Source: Pseudoips prasinana (taxonomy: Eukaryota; Arthropoda; Insecta; Lepidoptera; Nolidae). Taken from it: DNA of 64,000 bases. Below the pieces are notes generated by a model, which was given only the letters and a program-made list of their open reading frames with translations, was not told the DNA's origin and did no database searches. The translations under genes and the position numbers were made by a program. Location: NCBI GenBank assembly GCA_951640165.1, contig OX621246.1, positions 4,303,001 to 4,367,000 on the forward strand, in the 5' to 3' direction. Position 1 is the stretch's first letter. Each line of letters opens with the position of its first letter. Shown piece by piece: positions 20,502 through 31,171 of the stretch.

Positions 20502-20834
20502 ATAATAATATCTAGGGACAATGTCACACTGGACCGATGATCGATGACCGGCAATTGTGGAGATCTTTGGGGGAGGCCTTTGTCCAGCACGTCTTTCGGC
20601 TGATATGATGATGATGATGTCACACAGATCATCGTGGCCCCAAACTAAGCAAAGCTTCTACTATGGGTACCAGACGACTATATACATACTTATATAGATA
20701 GATAAATACATAGAAAACATCCATGACTCAGAAACAAATATTCGTGCTCATCACACAAATATTTGCACTTACCGGGATTCGAACCCAGGACCACCAGCTT
20801 CGTAGGCAGGAGCACTACCAACTTGGCTAGAATA
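20502..20834 (-). mobile_element. SINE-B copy 2, split by a nested RTE tail
   Basis: The full SINE-B sequence is interrupted at 20530-20613. TGTCACAC occurs on both sides of the insert (about 20522 and 20618) and only once in uninterrupted copies, so it is a target-site duplication. Confidence 0.85.
20530..20613 (+). mobile_element. RTE LINE 3' tail inserted into SINE-B
   Basis: About 85 bp: GGCAATTGTGGAGATC, GGAGGCCTTTGTCCAGCACG, TCTTTCGGCTGATATGATG and a GATGATGATG tail. It is the shortest RTE insertion in the window and shows severe 5' truncation. Confidence 0.85.
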
Positions 20835-21719
20835 CCCAATTAATTTATAAATATATTTAATGTATAGAATCTATAGATACCCGGGTACTTACCTACTACT
20901 GTGGAGGGACTTGACGTACACAGTAGGTAAGCATCCGAGTATCCACCCACAAAAAAATGAGTTCCGTACCGTGGTTTGAAAATAAAATTATTTCTTCTCT
21001 TTTCTTTCGTAGATGTCCCGTTTTCCGTGTAATAAGAAATGGCTAACGTTACTAAAATAACCCTTCCATTGAAATGATTTAGTTTTCCGCCGGGCGTATC
21101 ATTAGAGTTTAATTTTTAGATACACTTTTGCGTTGCGTAATAATTTTCATAATTACGTATTTTTGCTGTTTTTATAGTGACTAGAATAAGCTGGTACAAG
21201 GGAGCAAGCACTTTGAGAGCCATTTAAAATGAAATACCTCAAAACAGTGACTGTAGATATATAAACAAAAAGATAACTTTACTTCTGTCACAACAACAAC
21301 TGATATCTTTACTGGACCCTATAAATATACCAGCGCTATCCACCAATTTCCTTCATAAATCCTTCTTAGTTCAGAGTGTTTGTTTGTGGAATGCGCTGCC
21401 AATAACAGTCCCTCAAGCATAAAGTCTACATAAGTTCCAACAAAGTGTAAAGCATTCATATTCAAATTTCACTTATTCCGTAATAAAATTACATTTATGT
21501 GGAATCGTAATTTTTTTACCCTACCGTGCAGTGCATGACGTGGCATGGACACTTTGCTGCGTGCATTCAGGTGCAGTGTAATCGACTAAGAGCAAACACG
21601 GCCCGATTACGCACGGATCGCAGGTGCTCCCTGACGCTTAACTTCTGGTTAAGGATCAACCCTACATACATATATGGGTTTCGTATCGCAAGGGATAGGC
21701 TTGCCAAACATTCGGACAG
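20835..21719. other. Gene-free stretch
   Basis: No supported feature. A 67-codon frame near 21526 has no recognisable motif. Confidence 0.45.
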
Positions 21720-21865
21720 GTACTATTGAGGACCGATACAAATTACATCCAGAGTCAGAACAACTATTAACGGCTCAAACAAATAGTTGTTCTGTGTGGG
21801 AATCGAACCCGGGACACGAAGTGAGAGGTCACTGTCCGAACCGGTGCGCCACACGTGCTGTCAAT
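21720..21865 (-). mobile_element. SINE-C copy 1
   Basis: The minus strand gives an A-box-like TGGCGCACCGG, a B box GGGTTCGATTCCC, AACAACTATTTGTTTGAGCC and a body towards TGTAATTTGTATCGG. It is the same family as 29379-29578. Confidence 0.75.
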
Positions 21866-22436
21866 AAAATTCGAACGAAGTTTCGAATTTATTATAACTA
21901 TACGATCACTTAGTTACCTTTTAAATAAAATAAAAACTGTTTTACAATACAAACTTTTATTTACTATTATTATCTTCTTTTTCATTTTTCATTCTTATTT
22001 TAAATATTTATAAATATATAGTTAAACGTAAAAAAAAACCAAATCCTTCTGGGCACGTTTCCCGGCAACTATGAGAATGAATGTTTTGACGCCGTAGTTA
22101 TAAATTTTTACGTTTATAGCTGTATTGCATAAAATTATATATTATACATTAATTGTGCCAACAAATTAATCTATAAACATTCTTTGCTACTAATAAACAT
22201 AAGTGTCCCAAAGACTTGACATCTTTACTTGTACACTGGCGGAATTTATGAGAGTGACTCTTGATTACTTGACATAATTGTAAGGATTTGTTATTTAATA
22301 ATTTTATAATAACACTTAATTATAATGTATAAAAATAATGTATCTTCAATGTAATAATGTGTAATTTAATTAATCTTCTTTTTTAATAATATGATATGTT
22401 TTAGATTAGTGATGTTATAAATAATTAACGCATTGG
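21866..22436. other. Gene-free AT-rich stretch
   Basis: No supported feature. Confidence 0.45.
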
Positions 22437-22625
22437 GTGTAAACCAGGGACCGTCCGGATACTCGTTGAACGGGTTTTTGAACGGGTATTTTTAAGCGCT
22501 TAAAAAATAAACCCTATGATACGAGTTACACCTTCGAACGGGTGTAATGAACCGCTTCCGAAAGGGTTACCCTTTCATACCCTGTAACACTGTAACAGGG
22601 TAAGCCATTCCAGCCAAGACATTGT
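22437..22625 (+). repeat. Family N repeat (GGGTTACCC-rich), copy 1
   Basis: Begins GGTGTAAACCAGGGACCGTCC. It then carries many spaced short words of the type GAACGGGT, GGGTTACCC and TAACAGGGTAA. A reversed copy occupies 27640-27957. It is non-coding. Confidence 0.65.
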
Positions 22626-22841
22626 AATATGCACTCTTTCGCATCGAAATTGGTTTGATAATTGCATAAACACCACCGCACGTGACATCTAGTCATAATA
22701 ATTTGGAATTTATTATTTTAAAGTTCAATTTTTTCGTGTCTGTTCTTGTTTATTGTCATAATTTCTTTTAATTTGGAACTCGGTAGGTACTACAGAATTA
22801 AGTAAAAGCAATTTAGCAGTTCTTTTTTTAAAGAATGTGTT

Positions 22842-23192
22842 ACGCTTCGTTGGTCTAGTGGTAGCGTCTTCATACGTAGATAACGAGGTCCTGGGTTCAA
22901 ATCCCGGGTTGGGCCAAAAGTGTCTATGGGATTTTTGCGTAAAAAGAAAAATTTCTTAGTGTCAGCCCGAAGTCTGGGAGTTGGCGGTATTATAGCCTCA
23001 TGCCTCGGAGAGCACGTAAAGCCGTTTATCCTGTACCTGACCTTCCGGTCGTTCCGCTAGTCATCCCATCGGATAATGAGAGTGATGGAATAGATAGTGC
23101 CCCTGTGTTTGCACACACACTTGTGGTATGTCCCGCTCACATGGCCAGTCTCCATTGAGACTGGCCGCTGGGGCCGAAATTCGGCTAGGAGG
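22842..23192 (+). mobile_element. SINE-D copy 2
   Basis: tRNA-like head with A box TGGTCTAGTGG and B box GGGTTCAAATCCC ending GGGCC. The body contains GGCGGTATTATAGCC, GAGAGTGATGGAATAGA and TCCATTGAGACTGGCCGC. It is the best preserved of the three copies. Confidence 0.85.
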
Positions 23193-23279
23193 ACATAATT
23201 ATATTATAACAAAGAATTTGATTTTCATTCTGTTAAAGTTAAACCGCGGAGGCGTGGTGGCGTACACCGTTATTGAATA

Positions 23280-25560
23280 GATGCATCATCATCATAACCA
23301 TCACCATTATCATCATATCAGCCGAAGGTACTGCTGGGCAAAGTCCATTGCTTCCCAAAGATACTCCACAACTGCAGATCCTGCCTTGCCCGCATCCAGC
23401 GGCTGTCATCGACCCTCGCAAGATCATCGGTCCATCTTGTTGGGGGCCCCACGCTGCGTTTTCCGGTTCATGGTCGTCACTTGAGAAACTTTCTGCCCCA
23501 GCGGCCGTAGATTCTGCAAGCTATGTACCCTGCCCACCGCCACTTTTGCTTGGCAATTATTCAAGCTATGTCGGTTTTTTTGATTTGCCTTTCTTGGTTG
23601 GATCTTGAGATTTGTGATTTGATCTCGGAGGGAAACTCCGAACATGGCGTACTCCATTGCTCTTTGGGTGACCATGAGCCGTTTTATTAGCCCCGTAGTG
23701 AGCGGCTACGTCTTGGTTCCCTAATTAATCGGAGGCAACACATACTAATCGAAGACTTTTGATTGGTATTTGGGACCAGAAGCTTAGCTTTCCGAACGCT
23801 GCCCAGGCAAGTTAGATTCTACAATTGATCTCCTACCCGAAGTGCACCTCTTACCTTTTTTTTTGATAAGGCAGGTCGAATGTCTACTTATGCCACCCGC
23901 AAAAATGTTTACGGATGGATGCGTCAGACTCGCACCGACTAAACCTACCTGCCGTGGGCTTCCCTTGGCGCCTGATGGGGGAGCCCCGGGAACGCGGGTA
24001 TGTTGCTCCGGTTCACCCCTTATGCGAAAAGTTCCATATGGTATGATGGTCCCACACGTACCGTGAGAGGGCTCTGGATTGTCCTCGCTATTTGCCGACT
24101 TCTGCCAGTCCGGCACAGCGACTGCGCCATAAACAGATCGCTGTCTTCTTTTAGCTGGTAACATTGACTTCTCTTACTGCCGCCGCGGCTCCGAGGGGGA
24201 GTTGGGCTACCGGTTGCAGCCGCCACCCCGACGCCTCCTCCGTCTGCGATCTCTCCCGTTCGCGCTCGGCGGCCTCCTTTTGGAACATGACTGCCTCATA
24301 AAAGGAGACCACGGCGTGCCATTTAGAAGAGTCAGCCACCAGCATTGCCCCTACGATTGCCGGCAGGGACAGATCCCGTCCGATTCGGTCCGATTGAGAT
24401 CTTGAGTCGTCTTTTGGCCACCCGGGCCGGGCACTCAGCGAGAGTGTGTTGGGCAGACTCCTTTCCACCCAGGCCTTGAGGTGAGGTAGGATGGCACCGA
24501 CGGCACGCTGGCGCGCGTTTAGGCGTAACTCTAGCCGTGCGTGCCAGTGCACTAATACGTGCCGGTAGTCATCCCGTCGGTACTCAGTGAACGTTTCTTC
24601 TGGCGCCCTCCCGTTCTCTGGCGCACGCAGATTTCGGTGAAAACCACCGCGTTGGACCGCCTCCCTAGTGGGGTGGTCTGTCCTAGGTATAGATATAGCT
24701 CTCCACAACCTCGAGTGCAGAGTACCTTAACTGGAATGGGTGCAACCTGAATGTTCAACATGATATTCGTCTTATCCATGTTCATTTTGAGACCCACTAG
24801 TAGAGAGACCCTGCTGAAGTCTTCGAGCATTGTACCGAGATATTTCAATGTTTCAGCCATGATTACGAAGGTGAGGGATGTATTCGCCATTGAGATTGAT
24901 GCCAAAGCCTTTCAGTCCAGGAGCTTAAAGACATCTTCCAATGCAGCGATGAATAGTTCTGGAGATAGAGATGTTATATCCCCCTGTCTCACGCCTCGCT
25001 GCAATCGTATAGGTTGCGAGTTCTCATACAAACACTTTAACATCTCGACATACCGGTAGTTAATTTGGAATTTTGGAAAGATCACAGTACATCCAGGTTT
25101 CGATTCAATCAAGCGCTAAGCATAATGGCTGGATATATCCTCGGTCTTCTGAATAACTTGCCGCTGCATATGTATGTGGTATATGGTACTAAAGCATTTT
25201 CGGCGACCGGCTTGTTCAGGAGGGTGGTTGACGTCAAACCTGTGCGTGAGACGATTCGTAATGACTCTCGAAAACAGCTTGTAAAAATGGCTCAGTAACG
25301 TGATGGGTCTGTTATTTTTTCAAAGGGTTTTTATCGCCCTTATTGAAGAAAGCACTACCACATCAATATGTGCCATCCTTGTGACGTTTGACCTTTTAGT
25401 ATGACGAAGTTAAATAGCTTTTGAAAAGCTCGTAGGATTGGTATACCATCCGCATTAAAAAGCTCTATTGTAACTCTGTTATCACCAGGAGCCTTATTGT
25501 TCTTAAAATGTTTAAGAACCATGCCAATCTAATCTTAAAAGATCTTTAGGCATTAAGTTA
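23280..25560 (-). pseudogene. RTE-type LINE reverse transcriptase, decayed and interrupted
   Basis: One RTE element runs leftwards. Upstream part, 25560-24651: KNNKAPGDN near 25480, a decayed palm region, YRYVEMLKCLYENS (25045-25085), RLQRGVRQGD (25000), ALEDVFKLL, VIMAETLKYLGTMLED (24845) and MNMDKTNIM. At about 24864 the sequence jumps from the residues before the catalytic FADD motif to IMAE, so a deletion appears to have removed that motif. The gene breaks at 24650 in the segment after YLGQT and resumes at about 23840 with IN-RI-LAWAAFGKL. It then runs through ERAM-type and VSLRDQITN blocks (about 23650) to the ATC-rich tail at 23280-23310. The gap holds an R1-like element. It cannot be functional. 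Confidence 0.8.
23851..24650 (-). mobile_element. R1-like LINE 3' portion nested in the RTE element
   Basis: The minus strand encodes a C-terminal frame (24151-24650) with HVLVHWHARLELRLNARQRA, GAILPHLKAWVERS and KWHAVVSFYEAVMFQKEAAE. These are features of the region after RT in R1-group elements. The expected Cys/His-rich segment between them is garbled. The 3' UTR (23851-24020) ends in CTTATCAAAAAAAAA and is matched by separate copies at 19207 and 41160. Possible imperfect target duplications CGGTCCAAC and AGGTGCAC flank it. It is more GC-rich than its host element. Confidence 0.6.
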
Positions 25561-25934
25561 CAATATTTCAGACAAGGCCAAGTTAGTCAGTTAGAAATTT
25601 AGCTGTTTGGAAAATTTTAAAACAACAAACAGGCGTTTTCCTAAAAGATTAAGTTTGAGAGGTGTTGAATTATTTTTCAATCACTAGTGACAATGCCAGT
25701 TATTATAAAAAAATGACAAGATTGTTGGCAGCTCATTGCTCTAGAATAAAAGAAGATATTGATTGAATTGGTATGATCGACGACTAAAATGTTGGTGACT
25801 CAGAGATATGTAAATACTATAACTATTAATACAAACGTCCATATCTTTATTAATGTAATCAGAAATGAACACGCTGCGGCGGTAACCTTCTTTTTTTCGA
25901 AAATCGTTATAACATCTCAATATTTAAAAAAACA
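25561..25934. other. Gene-free AT-rich stretch
   Basis: No supported feature. Confidence 0.45.
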
Positions 25935-26478
25935 GGCCAAGTGCGAGTCGGACTCGCCCATGAAGGGTTCCATAGCAGCAAGTATTTCAGTTGATTAAAT
26001 GAAAGGTAAATTGCGGTTTACGATTTATGACGTATTAAAAAATCTACTAACTAGATTTCGATCAAACCAATTTTCAGTGGTAGTTTGCATGGTAATCTAC
26101 ATCATATATTTTTTTTTTCAGTTTTATTATTCTCCTATTTTAGAAGTTACAAGGGGGAGGGGGCACACATTTTACTGCTTTGGAAGTGTCTCTTGCTCAA
26201 ACTATTCAGTTAAGAAAAATATGATATTAGAAACCTCAATATCATTTTTGAAGACCTATCCATAGATCCCCCACATGTACGGGTACGATGAAAAAAAATT
26301 AGCATCAGTTCTATGTATGGGGAACCCCCAAAATTATTGTTCTTTTTCTATTTTTGTGAGAAAATCTTAATGCGGTTCACAGTAATTTTGGAAAAAAGTG
26401 GCTGTGACATACGGACGGACAGACAGACATGACGAATCTATAAGGGTTCCGTTTTTTGCCATTTGGCTACAGAAGCCG
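25935..26478 (+). mobile_element. GTTCCG repeat (family R), copy 3
   Basis: Complete left end GGCCAAGTGCGAGTCGGACT and the internal CTATGTATGGGGAACCCCC block. Right end GACATACGGACGGACAGACA, then GGGTTCCG...GGCTAC; the last arm is mutated (CAGAAGCC for CGGAACCC). Confidence 0.85.
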
Positions 26479-26940
26479 TATAATTGATTGTCCTACTAGA
26501 TTGTCATCCATTTGTCAAATTCTAAGGCCATTGGTTTCTGTAAAAGATATATGGGATAGCCAGTTTGTAATTTTTTCAGACGACATCATGGCACAAAAAA
26601 CAGGCAGTTGCCTTAAGCCAATTAATGAGGCCACAAAAGTATTTTCATTTCAACTATATTTGCAAATAAATAAGTAACTAATATGAAATTACGGTAAAGA
26701 ACTTTATTGAATACAGAATTAGTCTTGGAAAACTTGTACCTAGGTGGTCGCCTAAATGTATTTTTATCAGACCAAGGTTGCTGTCTATATATGAAATATA
26801 TAGACAATTACATAACCTAAGATTGCTTGACTCTGAAAATTCTTAAAGTGATAATATTCTTATGATAATGAACATTTAAGTCACGTCAATGATGTTTTAG
26901 AATACCCATAATATATCAGTTCATTTTATACAATAATTTA
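26479..26940. other. Gene-free stretch
   Basis: No supported feature. Confidence 0.45.
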
Positions 26941-27203
26941 AATAATAATAATATCCAGGGACATTATTTACACACGGCCATCTGATCCCAAACTAAGTAG
27001 AGCTTGTACTATGGAAACCAGATAACTGATATATTACATATACTACTTTTCTTTTGTGAATACATACTAATATAGATAATTACACCCAGACTGAGGACAA
27101 ACAGACATGTTCATGCACACCAATATCTGTCCTAAATGGAATCGAACCCACGAGCTCCGGCGTGTAAAGCAAGCATTTGCCAACAATGCCAACACGCCCG
27201 TCA
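26941..27203 (-). mobile_element. SINE-A copy, full length
   Basis: The minus strand reads from the GACGGGCGTGTTGGC head through a diverged B box (GGGTTCGATTCCA), GTGTGCATGAACATGTCTG, GTTTGGGATCAGATGGCC and the (ATT)n tail. It directly abuts SINE-F. Confidence 0.85.
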
Positions 27204-27468
27204 ATTATTTCATCGTCCTCATGTCAGCCAAAGTACGTCCACTGCTGGACAAAAGCCTCCCCAAAGAATGGGAGCTTGGCAGACCCCCAGAGCCCCATAG
27301 CTTGGCAGACGGGTTGGCGAAAGAAAGTTTGATGGTCATAGTTCATAGATAAACGCTGCTGCCGGTTCTCTGGTAGGTATGCCCTCGGTCGATTTCTGCG
27401 CCCCCTACGTGATAAAATGGGGTGATGATATCCTATGCCATCACCACACAGCAAAATATTATAATAAT
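27204..27468 (-). mobile_element. SINE-F copy 2 with RTE-like tail
   Basis: The minus strand carries GATGGCATAGGATATC, ACCCCATTTTATCACGT, GGGCATACCTACCAGAG, CGGCAGCAGCG, TTTGTCCAGCAGTGGACG and a short GA-rich tail. The last 50 or so bases match the RTE LINE 3' end. Confidence 0.7.
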
Positions 27469-27639
27469 TATTTAACAAAATATAATCACATCATACAGAT
27501 TGTCACAATATTAAGATTAAAGTAAGTCAGTTCTTTAAATAACACGTTAATTATTAGCTCGACTATTTGTCGTCACTAAACTTTCAAATTTAAAATATAA
27601 AAAGTCGTTCGTTCGTCAAATTTGTTGTACCTACCTAAA

Positions 27640-27957
27640 AGTGGTTAGGCAATGAGGCACCGCACGGGTGCGAGTATACCTACTCCCATCTTCACGCTGC
27701 TAAGTTGATTGGGTAATTCAAGTTAACACGAATAAAACCTTTTCAAGAGGGTAAGCTATTCAAGGGCTTAAGTCATTGAAGGGGTTAACCCCTTCCCGTG
27801 GTTACCATAAAAAACGTGTTAACCCTTTCACTGGGTTTCGAGGCTGTAAGTCAATCAAAGGGTAACACTGCGATACGAGTTACCCAATGAACGGGTTACC
27901 CTATCAAACGGCTTAACTCAGAAGCGGGGTTGTCCGGTCCCTGGTGTAAACCTGTCA
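27640..27957 (-). repeat. Family N repeat, copy 2
   Basis: Ends (plus strand) GTCCGGTCCCTGGTGTAAACC, the complement of the start of copy 1. Inside are GGGTTAACCC-type words, for example GGGGTTAACCCC, GGGTAACAC and GGGTTACCC. It is rich in short local inverted repeats and non-coding. Confidence 0.6.
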
Positions 27958-28479
27958 CGTTAATTATATGGTGTTAAATAAATAAAAAGATTAACATTAA
28001 GTTAAAACTTCATGGTCTTTATACGGTAAAAATAGATTTATAGACTCTAAATTATTGATAATCTAAAGACATTATCAATAATTGTTACTTAACTTACTAA
28101 TTTTTATCGCAGTCAATCTGATTTACTGTGATTTGAGACTTTATCAATTAAGCGCGACCGTCGTTATTAACACAAGGTCCGTCATAATAATAATACCTTT
28201 AATATAGACAGAACCATTGACAATATGTAGTAAAAATATTAGACTTAAACTAGATAATTAAACATAATCTCTTGACAATAACTTGATACGAGCTAGCTAA
28301 ATATCATTTCTGTAATAAAATAAATTTTATAAATGTTTTCATACAAGATGTACCTAAATATCTATGTTACTAGAAATGATATCTAATGTATACAACTATA
28401 TTACTGCAAACATGTTCTGACTATTTACAAGCGCTTTTTTGAAGTCTACGTGAATAAAAACCTTTTTTATTTTTTAACT
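27958..28479. other. Gene-free AT-rich stretch
   Basis: No supported feature. Confidence 0.45.
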
Positions 28480-28660
28480 GCGGAGGTATTTCCGATCCTG
28501 TATGACATGGCAATCTTCAGGAAGCGAACCTATTCTTTTCTTAAAGGCCGGCAACGCACTTGCGGCTTCTCTGGTGTTGCGAGTGTCCATGGACGGCGGT
28601 GATCACTTACCATCAGGCGACCCGCTTGCTCGTTTGCCATCCTACTTTATATAAAAAAAA
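28480..28660 (+). mobile_element. Family H retroelement 3' end
   Basis: Contains TTTCCGATCCTGTATGACA, AAAGGCCGGCAACGCACTTG, GGTGTTGCGAGTGTCCATGG, GCGGTGATCACTTACCATC and ends TATATAAAAAAAA. The A-rich end suggests a LINE or SINE tail, and the words are common in moth and butterfly genomes. A partial copy lies at about 50250-50345. Confidence 0.6.
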
Positions 28661-28752
28661 ATTACACCTTGAAGGGGACCTGCCCACGCTGCGTCTTCCA
28701 GTTCGTGGTCACCACTCGAGAACCTTTCTGCCCCAGCGGCCTTCAAATATAC
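28661..28752 (-). pseudogene. RTE LINE coding fragment
   Basis: The minus strand gives the GRWGRKVLEW-type region (plus strand CTGCGTCTTCCAGTTCGTGG). About 90 bp survive, next to family H. Confidence 0.65.
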
Positions 28753-29001
28753 TGTACCCAATCTGAAATAACATGGTAATTTAATTAAATATCCTATCAA
28801 TAAAATTATTATAATTTACCCAAATAAAATGGAAAATTCCTCAATATGAAAATAACTTCTGTAAATATTTAGTGAGTCATTCGCTCTTCCGTGTCGCAGC
28901 GCTTCTCTGCGCCGGAACCAAATGAACCGAGATGATGTGGTAAAAGCATAACTACTTTACAACACAAACAACTCAAAAGTAAATAACTCAATGGACAAAC
29001 A

Positions 29002-29243
29002 GGGCCTCTACCGACTAAGTCGCCGAACATCGTTTACGTGAAAGGCATTCAAATAAATAAAGGTTAAAAACGGCTTAATCAATCGTTAAATCGGCTTCAA
29101 CGTTGACAATCGATTCCGGACCATTTATGACGTCACACGTGGTCATGGAAGCCGAATTAACTTTTGATTAAGTCATTTTTAACCTTTTTTATTTGAACGC
29201 CATTCACGAAAACGATGTTCGGCGACTTAGCCGGTAGAGACCC
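29002..29243. mobile_element. Palindromic MITE-S with about 90-bp arms
   Basis: The left end GGGCCTCTACCGACTAAG continues TCGCCGAACATCG. The right end is the complement, reading GGGTCTCTACCGGCTAAG from outside. Arms stay similar for about 90 bp, through GGTTAAAAACGGCTTAATC against GGTTAAAAATGACTTAATC. The spacer is short and contains TGACGTCA. No coding sequence. Confidence 0.85.
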
Positions 29244-29378
29244 AGGCCAGGAATCTAAAGAAGCCGACATGGCTGCAATGATGAACTGACAATTTTGAAG
29301 TGAAAACGTTTTAGTGCTTTGGGCACTTTTTGGTTGAAGAAAATAGTGGAACCTGCGTAATAAATACAAACCCAAAAT

Positions 29379-29578
29379 TTAAAGACCGCTCGCACTAGGG
29401 AATCTAATCCCTGTGTCGCGGGGTACTTTACAAATATATAACAGACGGACACAAATTATACCCAGATTCAGTACAACTAGTTATGGGTCACACAAATAGT
29501 TGTCCGGCGCGGGACTCGAACCCGCGACACGAAGCGGCGAGGCGACTGTCTTAGCCGCTGCGCCACACGTGCAGTCTC
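29379..29578 (-). mobile_element. SINE-C copy 2, full length
   Basis: On the minus strand the head has A box TGGCGCAGCGG and B box GGGTTCGAGTCCC with a matching GCGCCGGACAAC end. Then come GTGTGACCCATAACTAG, TTTGTGTCCGTCTGTTA and a 3' part with ACCCCGCGACACAGGG and TTTAAA. It is the reference copy for the split one at 34573-38926. Confidence 0.85.
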
Positions 29579-29602
29579 AGTCAGCTATGTGTATACTGTG
29601 TA

Positions 29603-29629
29603 TACACACATCAACACAATCTAGGGATA
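29603..29629. repeat. Tc1-like left terminal inverted repeat
   Basis: Starts TACACACATCAACACAATC after a TA; pairs with 31172-31198. Confidence 0.9.
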
Positions 29630-29873
29630 TTGAACATTTCATTGATTATCTAGAAAACTATAAACATTTTGTTATGACTGTAAATGGAAGAATTAAAGAT
29701 AATTTCATGGCCGATATTTAAACATTAACAACACGATGCGATTTTGTTTTTCTAATTAATAAAAGTCTTAAATTAATTAAGCCATAGAAAATTACTGAGT
29801 GAACAAAAACATTTTATTCTTATAAAATTATTCAATCGAATTAAATGAATAAAAATCTTACCAAATCTGATAA

Positions 29874-30899
29874 TCAGTAATCGGTATTTCCTCCTCTAAC
29901 ATTAATCACACAGCGGCAACGATTTTCCATACTTAAAATTAAGGTGTCAATGTCTTGCTGGGGTATGCAGTCCCAAGTTCTTTTTAAATGTTCGAAAAGT
30001 TGTTCTTCTGTTGTCAAGTTGGGCGGAAAATCCCTCAATGCTCTTCGCTGTAACATGTCCCAGGCGTGTTCAATTGGGTTTAAGTCTGGCGACTGTGGAG
30101 GCCAATCTAATACCTGAACATCGTGTTCTCGAAGGGCGGCCCTCACCAGCCGCGCTGTATGGGAAGGTGCATTGTCATGCATGAGCTGAAATTCTTGCCC
30201 CGTTAGGGCCCTGAGCGGGACAATGACACGTTCTACTACCTCCTCACGGTATCTATGGGCAGTCATGCTGCCCTGAATCCAAATGAGTTGGGTTCGTCCG
30301 CCGATTCGTATTCCTGCCCACACCATAATTGTCCCGCCTTGGTAAGAGTGGACCTCCTGTGGATGTCGGAGACGGCTGACCCTGCCTGGAGTTCTCCAAA
30401 CGCGTGTTCGTCTCGAATCTGGATGAAATCCATAGCGGGACTCATCAGTGAACAGCACCAATGACCATTGTTGATCACTCCATGTCAAATGTTCTTGAGC
30501 CCATAAAAGTCGCCTACCGCGATTGCCACGTCGCAGCGCTGGGACTCGTAGCGGTCTGCGAGCATGAAGACCAACTTCATGCAGCCTCCTTCGCACGGTT
30601 TGGTCGCTCACCAGCAGCTGCTGACCCTCCTGGAGCCTTTGCACTAGTTGCATCGCTGTGATATTGGGTAGTCTTCTGGCGGTCATTTGGAGAAATCGAT
30701 CCTGTCTCTGAGTGGTAACACGATATCTACCTGTGTGCCGTTCTGCCACATCTCCAGTAGCGCGATAACGTGACCACAGCCTGGATACCACATTTTGGCT
30801 TGTGCCCAGAGACTCAGCAACGACGCGTTGAATAGCACCGTTTTGTAACATGCCAACTGCCCGTAACATTTCATCTCGACTCAAATGATGGCGTGGCAT
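29874..30899 (-). CDS. Tc1-like transposase, 341 aa, intact
   Basis: The enzyme cuts its element at the terminal inverted repeats and reinserts it at TA sites in the nucleus. An N-terminal helix-turn-helix lies at about residues 8-50 (DEMLRAVGMLQNGAI, VAESLGTSQNVVSRLWSRYR). A second DNA-binding region is near 65-135. The DDE catalytic domain has the triad FTDES (D152), HDNAPSHTA (D242) and DLNPIE (E277). There are 34 residues between D242 and E277, which makes this a DD34E Tc1-type enzyme. The length is usual for the family. The start is the ATG at 30899 giving MPRHHLSRDEM. The frame is open seven codons further upstream but only to a TTG. There are no stops or frameshifts and all catalytic residues are present, so it may be functional. 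Confidence 0.95.
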   Translation of the reverse strand: MPRHHLSRDEMLRAVGMLQNGAIQRVVAESLGTSQNVVSRLWSRYRATGDVAERHTGRYRVTTQRQDRFLQMTARRLPNITAMQLVQRLQEGQQLLVSDQTVRRRLHEVGLHARRPLRVPALRRGNRGRRLLWAQEHLTWSDQQWSLVLFTDESRYGFHPDSRRTRVWRTPGRVSRLRHPQEVHSYQGGTIMVWAGIRIGGRTQLIWIQGSMTAHRYREEVVERVIVPLRALTGQEFQLMHDNAPSHTARLVRAALREHDVQVLDWPPQSPDLNPIEHAWDMLQRRALRDFPPNLTTEEQLFEHLKRTWDCIPQQDIDTLILSMENRCRCVINVRGGNTDY

Positions 30900-31171
30900 G
30901 ACGCTAAAAAGCTTACACAACCAATTGAGAAAAGAAAATAAAACAATTTATCAGGTTTTCTTCAATTAACACGCAAAAAATATTTTAATGCAACTTCTTG
31001 AAATTAGATACAACTCAAGATTGCGCTGTGCTTTGCGTGTTTTCATTTGTTTCTCATTTTAATTTTTAAATTTTGAATAAAGAATAGACAAGGTTTAAAT
31101 CTGTAAATAAACTTTTTAAGGAAACTAAATAGGTTTTAAACAATAAAGCCATGTTTGATTTCAAAATAACG

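Noticed and set aside
23281..23484. Histidine-rich peptide at the start of a plus-strand frame
   Set aside because: Encoded by the reversed ATC microsatellite tail of an RTE LINE.
29159..29452. Overlapping 65-72 codon minus-strand frames
   Set aside because: They run through MITE-S and SINE-C sequence and have no independent support.
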